Positions 23,301-27,767 of a stretch of 30,420 bases of DNA are shown here, piece after piece. Where the stretch lies: positions 11,427-41,846 of the forward strand of contig DJNI01000047.1 in the NCBI GenBank assembly GCA_002436765.1, read 5' to 3'. Below the pieces are notes generated by a model. The model made no database searches. It had not been told where the DNA came from and worked only from the letters and a program-made list of their open reading frames with translations. Made by a program: the position numbers and the translations under genes. Position 1 is the stretch's first letter, and every line of letters begins with the position of its first letter. Origin of the DNA: Clostridiales bacterium UBA6468. Lineage in GTDB: Bacteria; Bacillota; Clostridia; Oscillospirales; Oscillospiraceae.

Positions 23301-23866
23301 AGGAGCCGAAATTCCCCACACGGGATTTCCGCCGCCCGTCCTTCCTTACGGGAAACTGCGGCGGCAAGGCCTACGGCAGCGCCATTCACGCCGTGCTGCA
23401 ATACCTGCGCTACGAAAACTGCGGCAGCGAGGACGATGTAAAAGCGGAAATTTCCCGGCTGGTGTCTCAGAAATTCATCACCGAGGAACAGGGAAGGCTG
23501 GCGGACAGCAGGAAAATCGCGGCGTTTTTCGATACGGAAATCGGGCGGAAGCTCCGCGCCGGATGCCCCTGCCTGCGGGAATTCAAGTTCTCCATCCTGG
23601 ACGACGGCAGCCATTACGGCGACGGTCTGGAGGGCGAACAGATATTATTACAGGGTGTCGTGGACTGCGCGCTGCTGGAAAAGGACGGCATTGTTGTGCT
23701 GGACTTCAAAACCGATCATGTAACGGAAAGTACGGCAGCTGCGGCGGCAGAGCGCTACCGCTTACAGGTGCAGACCTACGCCGAAGCTCTGAGCCGCATT
23801 TATGAAATGCCGGTCAAGGCAAAGTATCTCTATTTCTTCCAGCTGGGAAGGTTTGTAGAGGTATAA
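20357..23866 (+). CDS. addA: ATP-dependent helicase/nuclease subunit A (AddA)
   Basis: A superfamily-1 (UvrD/RecB-like) 3'-5' helicase fused to a RecB-family nuclease, the motor subunit of AddAB. The protein is 1169 residues, a little shorter than B. subtilis AddA (1232). Helicase motifs in order: Walker A SAAAGSGKTK (26-31 core), IITYTKAAASELRGK, STVHGFC, Walker B IMVDEYQDSN (D397), GDVKQSIYQFRLADP, HNFRSG, SIHKSKGLEFPVVFL and the motif VI region LYVAMTRARDRL. The C-terminal nuclease motif is VLDFKTDHV (about 1113-1121), with GSAIHAVLQYL upstream. ATG 20357 lies within the end of addB with a GGAGA ribosome site (GAGATGGGAGACC), so the subunits are translationally coupled. An Arg/Lys/Glu-rich linker near 970-985 separates the parts. 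Confidence 0.97.
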   Translation: MADKLTPQQEMAVTGRGGKLLVSAAAGSGKTKVLVDRLLGYLTQAHDPANLDEFLIITYTKAAASELRGKIAAKLTEEIARQPENRHLQRQMQRLFLTKISTVHGFCSDLLREYAYKLDIAADFRVADENECREIRETVLSDLLDRAYEAAGDDPDFRALVDTQGVGRSDRQVPEIIEKVYDSAHCHLNPEAWLDKCLTDADAEGIGDAGETVWGQYLIRDLREYLDCQIAVLRQCAESADSCPGLEKPAVTLRDALYQLEQLRACVTWDDIAAKRELRFGTLRFPAKNNPDPELTERIKAAWSACKEGLKKKLPGFSNDSAQVLADLHQTAAAQRGLVALVRQFDRDYSAAKRSRRVLDFGDLENKTLDLLLGKSRSQPTAAAREIGRRYREIMVDEYQDSNGVQDAIFDALTREKQNCFMVGDVKQSIYQFRLADPGIFLEKYEKYVPAQQAEPGQGRKILLSHNFRSGAEVIDAVNDVFRTCMRPKVGGLTYGEAEELREGIPHAPLDDAVELHVIETRDDQYQEEADFVAERIVRMLREGTPVRDGDGLRPVRPEDIVILLRSPGSGGGYFQKALEARGIRCASGGGTDLLQTQEIGTLRAFLQIIRNPRQDIPLVSTLASPIFGFTADELAAIRSKQKKGAFYDALLLSGSQKAKTFLSTLDRLRREAGMNPLTALLENCFALTRLDSVYAAMPGGEAKTANIQTFYQLAADFENGNLKDLGQFLDFLDAMEEKGLISAASSPAGCVTIMSIHKSKGLEFPVVFLSNLSRKFNTESQRAQILCDRELGMGLSVADSENRVRYSSIAKRAIAVKMGAESLSEELRVLYVAMTRARDRLIMTYAGKNTGKVIQDIALRQDFDGGELLCREAARPGQWVLLAAVRHTEAGALHALGGRPGETKLGEHPWVIRVSDAPEAENVIGTETDARPAMPDGVEQALQEALSFRYAHEAATRAPSKQTATNRKGRAKDEEAAEDTQEPKFPTRDFRRPSFLTGNCGGKAYGSAIHAVLQYLRYENCGSEDDVKAEISRLVSQKFITEEQGRLADSRKIAAFFDTEIGRKLRAGCPCLREFKFSILDDGSHYGDGLEGEQILLQGVVDCALLEKDGIVVLDFKTDHVTESTAAAAAERYRLQVQTYAEALSRIYEMPVKAKYLYFFQLGRFVEV

Positions 23867-23873
23867 AGAATTT

Positions 23874-23901
23874 ACGGGCGCCCGGAATCCCGGACGCCCG
23901 T
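23874..23901. terminator. Terminator-like hairpin between addA and the Asn/Gln-rich ORF
   Basis: A 12-nt stem with one mismatch (23874-23885 with 23890-23901) and a 4-nt loop, lying between convergent frames. It lacks a T run on either side, so it may be a weak or Rho-assisted bidirectional terminator. Confidence 0.5.
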
Positions 23902-23907
23902 CTACCG

Positions 23908-24021
23908 TTACCGGCAGTTCTTGTTCTGAGACTGGTTTTCGCTGTGGTTCTCGGTACGGTTCTCTTTCTCGTTCTTATTCTGGTTGCTGTTCTGATTTCT
24001 GTTCTGGTTCTGGTTATTCAT
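23908..24021 (-). CDS. Asn/Gln-rich micro-protein (37 aa)
   Basis: A 37-residue frame on the minus strand, ATG at 24021-24019 and TAA at 23910-23908. GGAGGAAGA lies about 6 nt upstream, one of the best ribosome sites in the window. The product is almost entirely Asn, Gln, Glu, Lys, Arg and Ser in alternating N-Q/N-x pairs, ending in KNCR with its only Cys. It has no membrane segment or signal peptide. I cannot assign a family. Short Asn/Gln-rich proteins of this kind occur in spore-formers, and the neighbouring spoVAD-spoVAE unit lies upstream on the same strand, so a spore-associated role is possible but unproven. The plus strand of this stretch encodes only a hydrophobic shadow frame. The 5' leader contains a long hairpin. 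Confidence 0.65.
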   Translation of the reverse strand: MNNQNQNRNQNSNQNKNEKENRTENHSENQSQNKNCR

Positions 24022-24041
24022 ACTTTTCTTCCTCCAGTGTC

Positions 24042-24207
24042 TGCGGAATCTCTGAATCGGTCGTCTTCGGCTGAGCAGCGGATATTTTTCTCTATTCGTG
24101 CGGATTCAAAAACGGGAAATACACAAAGTATTCCTCCGCTTTTGAATCCTTCGCCTAGAGAAAAATCTCTCGCTGTCAGCTCTCGCCGACCGAATCAGAG
24201 CTTCCGC
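24042..24207. repeat. Long imperfect inverted repeat (about 80-nt arms)
   Basis: The left arm 24042-24121 and right arm 24129-24207 are reverse complements over nearly their full length, with a 7-nt loop (CACAAAG) and scattered mismatches and one-base gaps. The best blocks are ATTTTTCTCTA, GGATTCAAAA and TCGGTCG. Either strand would fold into one long rod-like RNA hairpin. It sits between spoVAE and the Asn/Gln-rich ORF, 5 nt or so upstream of the region holding that ORF's ribosome site. No coding frame, T run or clear target duplication is visible. It could be a MITE-like element, a structured leader or a small RNA. Confidence 0.8.
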
Positions 24208-24246
24208 GTCTCGCGGTCTTGCCGCTGACATAGCTTGCCCGGAAAT

Positions 24247-24603
24247 TCAGGATTTATCCCTCGCTTTGAAAATCAGGCTGGCGATCAGTCCCGACAATAT
24301 GGCGGCGGTGATGCCTCCGGCGGAGGCTTTCAGTCCTCCGGTGAAAATGCCGAGGAAACCGTCCTCCTGCACCGCCTCCTTGACGCCCTTGGCCAGGGTG
24401 TTGCCGAAGCCCGTCAGGGGAACGTTCGCGCCCGCCCCGGCAAATTCCGAAAGGGGCTGATACACCCCCACCGCACCCAGAAGCACGCCGATGACCACAT
24501 AGCTCACCAGGATCCGCGCCGGGGTCAGCTGGGTCTTATCAATGAGGATCTGGCCGATAAGACACAGCAAGCCGCCGACCAGAAAGGCTTTTACATAATC
24601 CAT
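24247..24603 (-). CDS. spoVAE: Stage V sporulation protein AE (SpoVAE/SpoVAEb)
   Basis: A 118-residue membrane protein of the SpoVA channel, which moves calcium-dipicolinate into the forespore and out during germination. It has about four helices and the family segments YVKAFLVGGLLCLIGQILID, LVSYVVIGVLLGAVGVYQPL and GAGANVPLTGFGNTLAKGVKEAV; the last is strongly conserved. It starts 1 nt after the spoVAD stop (TAA-T-ATG), with GGAGGAAC inside the end of spoVAD, so the two are co-translated. It is the last gene before the long hairpin region, and no conventional terminator follows its TGA. Confidence 0.95.
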   Translation of the reverse strand: MDYVKAFLVGGLLCLIGQILIDKTQLTPARILVSYVVIGVLLGAVGVYQPLSEFAGAGANVPLTGFGNTLAKGVKEAVQEDGFLGIFTGGLKASAGGITAAILSGLIASLIFKARDKS

Positions 24604-24604
24604 A

Positions 24605-25621
24605 TTACGTTCCTCCCGTGATGCACACTGCGTGACAGACCCCGGGGATCGGAAGCCCCTGCTGGGTGGAGGTGGGGGAGAGCAGTGCGCCCGTGCCGCA
24701 AAACAGTATTTTTTTCAGCTTGCCCCCGTTTAGCTGCCCCAGAAGGTAGCCGCACAGGGTAATGGCACTGCACCCGCAGCCGGAGCCGCCTGCGTGGACG
24801 TCCTGCCTGTCGTTGTCGAAGACCAGCGTTCCGCAGTCCGTCAGCTTCCCGCCCAGGGAAACACCGTCCCGCCGGGCAAGCTCCAGAAGCATTTCCTTGC
24901 CCAGCTGACCAAGGTCACCGGTGACGATGAGATCAAAATCCTCGGGGGCGGTATTCGTGTCGTCAAAGTGGGCCTTGATGGTGGCGTAGGCGGCGGGAGC
25001 CATGGCCGCGCCCATGTTGTTGGCGTCCTTGATGCCAAGGTCTGTGACGGTGCCGACGGTGCAGCCGGTGATCCGGGGGCCGTGGCCTTCGCGGCGCACC
25101 AGCGCCGCCCCGGAACCGGTGACCGTCCATTGGGCGGTGGGCGTCCGCTGCCCGCCGTAGCCCAGAGGGAAGCGGTACTGCCGCTCGGAGGCGGCAAAGT
25201 GGGACGAGGTCATGGCCACCGCGTTGTCCGCGAAGCCGCCGCCCACCGCCATGGAGGACAGCAGCAGACTCTCCGCCATGGTGGAACAGGCACCGTACAG
25301 CCCAAGGTGGGGAATCCCCAGATTGCGCAGGGTGAAGGACGAGCCGATGCACTGGTTCAGAAGGTCGCCGGAGAAAACGAGGTCAAAATCTTCCAGCTTC
25401 ATGTTGGCCTTTTCTGCCAGCTTTCCCAGCGCCAGCTTCTGCATCTGCTTTTCGCCCTGCTCCCAGGTTTTCTGCCCGAAATAGGCATCCTTGGATGTGA
25501 TGTCGAAGGTATGGGCGAGAGGGCCTTCGGACTCCTTCTTTCCGGCCACGCTTGCCCAGTGGGTAATGACCGGTGGGTCGGGCAGAAGGAAGCTCTGCCG
25601 TCCCCGCTTTTGATTTGCCAT
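24605..25621 (-). CDS. spoVAD: Stage V sporulation protein AD
   Basis: SpoVAD is the soluble, thiolase-fold, dipicolinic-acid-binding subunit of the spore SpoVA complex. The product is 338 residues, the same as B. subtilis SpoVAD. Recognisable segments are DAYFGQKTWEQGEKQMQ, the DLVFSGDLLNQCIGSSF block, LGLYGACSTMAESLLL, DNAVAMTSSHFAASERQYR and the C-terminal HAGGSGCGCSAITLCGYLL. The ATG at 25621 is preceded by GCAGGTG and, further up, by a sigma-G-type promoter candidate. Normally spoVAC lies immediately upstream of spoVAD; here a terminator and a wall-hydrolase gene are there instead, so spoVAC must be elsewhere or absent. Confidence 0.96.
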   Translation of the reverse strand: MANQKRGRQSFLLPDPPVITHWASVAGKKESEGPLAHTFDITSKDAYFGQKTWEQGEKQMQKLALGKLAEKANMKLEDFDLVFSGDLLNQCIGSSFTLRNLGIPHLGLYGACSTMAESLLLSSMAVGGGFADNAVAMTSSHFAASERQYRFPLGYGGQRTPTAQWTVTGSGAALVRREGHGPRITGCTVGTVTDLGIKDANNMGAAMAPAAYATIKAHFDDTNTAPEDFDLIVTGDLGQLGKEMLLELARRDGVSLGGKLTDCGTLVFDNDRQDVHAGGSGCGCSAITLCGYLLGQLNGGKLKKILFCGTGALLSPTSTQQGLPIPGVCHAVCITGGT

Positions 25622-25663
25622 AAAAACACCTGCTTTTCGTTTTCTGTGAAATCGAGGTGCTTT

Positions 25664-25693
25664 TAGTATGTGCCGGGGTTGCTTTTGTGATTC
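25664..25693 (-). promoter_or_regulatory. Forespore (sigma-G type) promoter candidate of spoVAD-spoVAE
   Basis: On the minus strand GAATC (25693-25689), 18-nt spacer, CATACTA (25670-25664). This fits GHATR-N18-CATnHTA with one mismatch in the -35. It lies between the upstream terminator and spoVAD, 43 nt before the start. Confidence 0.65.
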
Positions 25694-25700
25694 AATTCAA

Positions 25701-25735
25701 TAAAAAACCCGGACGTCAGAAATCTGACGTCCGGG
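25701..25735 (-). terminator. Terminator of the NlpC/P60 gene
   Basis: Perfect 13-bp stem (25708-25720 with 25723-25735) followed on the minus strand by TTTTTTA. It is 18 nt after the stop. Confidence 0.92.
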
Positions 25736-25752
25736 AAATCTTTATTCTGGTG

Positions 25753-26778
25753 TCACACCATTCTCCGTGCGCCGTAATAGTGCTGCGCCCAGTAGCCGCT
25801 GGTGAGGTCGGAGTAGGAGACCGTGGAGCGGGAATTGGGGGAATGGATGAACTGGCCGCCGCCAACGTAAATGCCCACATGGGAAATGCCGCTGGCATAT
25901 GTACCGGCAAAGAAAACGATGTCGCCGGGCTGTAAGCTGTCTTTTTCAACGTAAGTCCCCTGATTGTACTGGTCAGCAGGGGTGCGGTAGGGGGAGAAGC
26001 CCAGCTGCTTCAGAACGTAATACACGAAGCCGGAGCAGTCAAAGCCGCTGGGGGAAGCGCCGCCGTAAACGTAGGGGGTGCCCAGATACTTCTGAGCTTC
26101 CGCCACGATGTCGGAACCGGCGGCGGAGGGGGTGGCCTCAGCGGCGGAACCGGCGGAGGAAGAACCCGCTGAAGCGGAGCTTCCCGCGGACACGGTGCCG
26201 TTCAGCGCGGCGGCGCTGGGGGCGACGCCGGTGGACTTGCCGAGACGATAGAATTTGGGGCTGTTGGAAGACGCCTGATTTTCGTAGGGGATTTCCGTCA
26301 GGCGCAGGTAGTCGCTGCGGATGTAGCAGATGCTGCCGCCGTAGATGACCTTATACCAGCCGTTGTTCAGGCCGAGGATGTAGCATTTTTCGCCGCCGGA
26401 AGCGACGGCCACTTTCCCATAGGTAGTGGCGGGGCCGGAACGCAGGTTGACGCCGCTGCCGGAAACCTCGCCGTAGCCAAGCTCGGCGTTTTCCCGGGTA
26501 AGCACCTTCAGGTAGTCCTGATGCATGTAGCCAACCTGCAGATTGTAATTGACCTTGTACCACTCGCCGGTCTTGCCGATGACCACTACGCAGTCATTGC
26601 GGGGGGCATAGACAAGGGTCGCGGAATTTGCGTCGGGCTCGCTGCGAAGCCGCAGGGAGCTTGCATTCACAAAGCCGATGCCGTGCATGGTTTCCTCTGC
26701 GGCGAATGCGGTGATGGACATGGCGCCGACAGAAAGCACCAGCGCCAGCACCATGCTAAGGATTCTTTTGATCTTCAT
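25753..26778 (-). CDS. Secreted NlpC/P60 peptidoglycan hydrolase with two SH3b domains
   Basis: A 341-residue secreted wall enzyme, expected to be a D,L-endopeptidase that cuts stem peptides. The N-terminal signal peptide (KIKRILSMVLALVLSVGAM) has a cleavage site near SITAFA-A (about 26/27). Two bacterial SH3 domains follow, at about 33-93 and 101-160 (each with a LR-SGP/EP, GEWYKVNYN-type core), for wall binding. A Ser/Ala-rich linker leads to the NlpC/P60 domain (about 222-341) with Cys248 (FDCSGFVYYVL), His300 (ISHVGIYVGGG) and third catalytic residue H312 (QFIHSPNS). The start has GGAGG 7 nt upstream. It follows the 96-aa gene by 57 nt without a visible promoter, so the two probably share the strong promoter at 27158. 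Confidence 0.95.
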   Translation of the reverse strand: MKIKRILSMVLALVLSVGAMSITAFAAEETMHGIGFVNASSLRLRSEPDANSATLVYAPRNDCVVVIGKTGEWYKVNYNLQVGYMHQDYLKVLTRENAELGYGEVSGSGVNLRSGPATTYGKVAVASGGEKCYILGLNNGWYKVIYGGSICYIRSDYLRLTEIPYENQASSNSPKFYRLGKSTGVAPSAAALNGTVSAGSSASAGSSSAGSAAEATPSAAGSDIVAEAQKYLGTPYVYGGASPSGFDCSGFVYYVLKQLGFSPYRTPADQYNQGTYVEKDSLQPGDIVFFAGTYASGISHVGIYVGGGQFIHSPNSRSTVSYSDLTSGYWAQHYYGARRMV

Positions 26779-26835
26779 ACGTTTGCCTCCGTCTTTGGTA
26801 GGCAGCCTGGGTTGAGACTGCGGGGATTAAAGGGT

Positions 26836-27126
26836 TTATTTACCGGCCAGTGCGCGCTCCAGCCAGACACAGCCAAAGTCAAGGGCGGTGTACAGGCCGT
26901 CTTTTTCGCTCTTTTTTACGATCCGGTCGCGGCTTCTGGCGGTGGGGTCGGTCAGCTGGAGCTGCACGGAAACCCGGGTGGCAACGTCCAGATCGTTCAC
27001 CTTCTTGGTCTCAAGAACCTGAAGCATAACGATGTGACTGTCGGCCATGGAGCCGTAGTAAATCAAGTTGTCCTTCCGCATCAGCGGATGTCCTTTATAC
27101 ATCAGAACTGCATTTTCATCAGCCAT
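26836..27126 (-). CDS. Conserved-looking protein of unknown function (96 aa)
   Basis: A 96-residue soluble protein, mixed alpha/beta in appearance, with no signal peptide, membrane segment or recognised motif. The N-terminus MADENAVLMYKGHPLMRKDN and the middle YYGSMADSHIVMLQVLETKK suggest a compact folded domain; the latter part is basic and ends in CVWLERALAGK. The ATG 27126 is chosen because AGGAGG lies 8 nt upstream; a TTG directly before it is also in frame. Its promoter is among the best in the window (perfect TTGACA), so it is likely highly expressed in growing cells. It lies upstream of the NlpC/P60 gene on the same strand, with no terminator between. No function can be given. Confidence 0.78.
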   Translation of the reverse strand: MADENAVLMYKGHPLMRKDNLIYYGSMADSHIVMLQVLETKKVNDLDVATRVSVQLQLTDPTARSRDRIVKKSEKDGLYTALDFGCVWLERALAGK

Positions 27127-27157
27127 CAAAGGTACCTCCTATGCAAAATGTAATCAG

Positions 27158-27186
27158 ATTGTAACACACTGTAATGAGAATGTCAA
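27158..27186 (-). promoter_or_regulatory. Strong sigma-A-type promoter of the 96-aa gene
   Basis: On the minus strand perfect TTGACA (27186-27181), 17-nt spacer, TACAAT (27163-27158). It is 32 nt upstream of the ATG. Confidence 0.92.
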
Positions 27187-27344
27187 GCTTTTTGTTGGAA
27201 ACGGTCGGGAAACGACCCTTGTTAACATAACTTTTCCTGAAAAAAGATTGAAAAACGGAAAGACGGAGGAAGAAAGTATGAGATTGTCAAGGTGCATACC
27301 GGCCGCATCCGTTTGGATTTTTCAGGAATCACACGGCCAAAAAG

Positions 27345-27376
27345 CAAGGGGCTTTTGCCTTGGCAAAAGCCCCTTG
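27345..27376 (-). terminator. Terminator of ireB
   Basis: Perfect 15-bp stem (27345-27359 with 27362-27376) followed on the minus strand by GCTTTTTGG. It is 12 nt beyond the ireB stop. Confidence 0.92.
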
Positions 27377-27387
27377 GCTGGGTCAGG

Positions 27388-27648
27388 TTATTTGGCTTCC
27401 TTCTCGAAGAGGTACTCGCGCACCAGCACCTGCATCAGCTCGTCCCGGTCGATCTTGCAGATCATGCTCCGGGCGTTGTTGTAATTGGTGATGTAGGTGG
27501 GGTCTTCGGTGAGCAGGTAGCCGACGATCTGGTTGACGGGGTTGTAGCCTTTTTCGGTGAGGGCTTCATACACATTCCGGAGAATACGGCGCATATTCTC
27601 TTTGTCATCGCTGGGGACGGTGAATTTTACGGTGTCCTTATCCGTCAT
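27388..27648 (-). CDS. ireB: IreB family regulatory phosphoprotein (UPF0297)
   Basis: A small cytosolic protein (86 residues) of the IreB/UPF0297 family. In Enterococcus faecalis, IreB is phosphorylated by the PASTA kinase IreK and limits cephalosporin resistance. Family hallmarks are the long helix with VYEALTEKGYNPVNQIVGYLLTEDPTYITNYNNARSMI (about 26-63) and the basic-acidic KIDRDELMQVLVREYL. The N-terminal TDKDTVKFTV contains a Thr cluster where IreB is phosphorylated in Enterococcus. The start has AAAGGAGG 9 nt upstream. In many Firmicutes ireB precedes ruvX/yqgF; here it stands alone with its own promoter and terminator. No PASTA kinase is in the window, but a kinase-like receptor (11141-13966) is a possible partner. 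Confidence 0.94.
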   Translation of the reverse strand: MTDKDTVKFTVPSDDKENMRRILRNVYEALTEKGYNPVNQIVGYLLTEDPTYITNYNNARSMICKIDRDELMQVLVREYLFEKEAK

Positions 27649-27682
27649 GGTTTCAGCCTCCTTTTATATTTGTACTGTCGTC

Positions 27683-27711
27683 ATTATAACCGAATTGTCT
27701 CGGGCTGTAAA
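27683..27711 (-). promoter_or_regulatory. Sigma-A-type promoter of ireB
   Basis: On the minus strand TTTACA (27711-27706), 17-nt spacer, perfect TATAAT (27688-27683). The -35 sits in a small GGGCT/AGCCC hairpin. It is 35 nt upstream of the ATG. Confidence 0.9.
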
Positions 27712-27767
27712 GCCCTGAAACCGGAAATTTTTGTGAATCTTTGCGGATTTTTTGCCAAAGACAAAGA

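Noticed and set aside
23944..24228. A 94-residue hydrophobic plus-strand frame across the Asn/Gln-rich ORF
   Set aside because: It is the complement of the AAC/CAG codons read as GTT/CTG, which yields Val/Leu runs. It crosses the long hairpin and has no ribosome site.
27278..27484. A plus-strand frame (about 68 aa) starting at an ATG with GGAGGAAG upstream
   Set aside because: It runs through the ireB terminator stem and antisense to ireB, and its composition looks random. The ribosome-site-like sequence is notable, but there is no good promoter; it may be the remnant of a gene.
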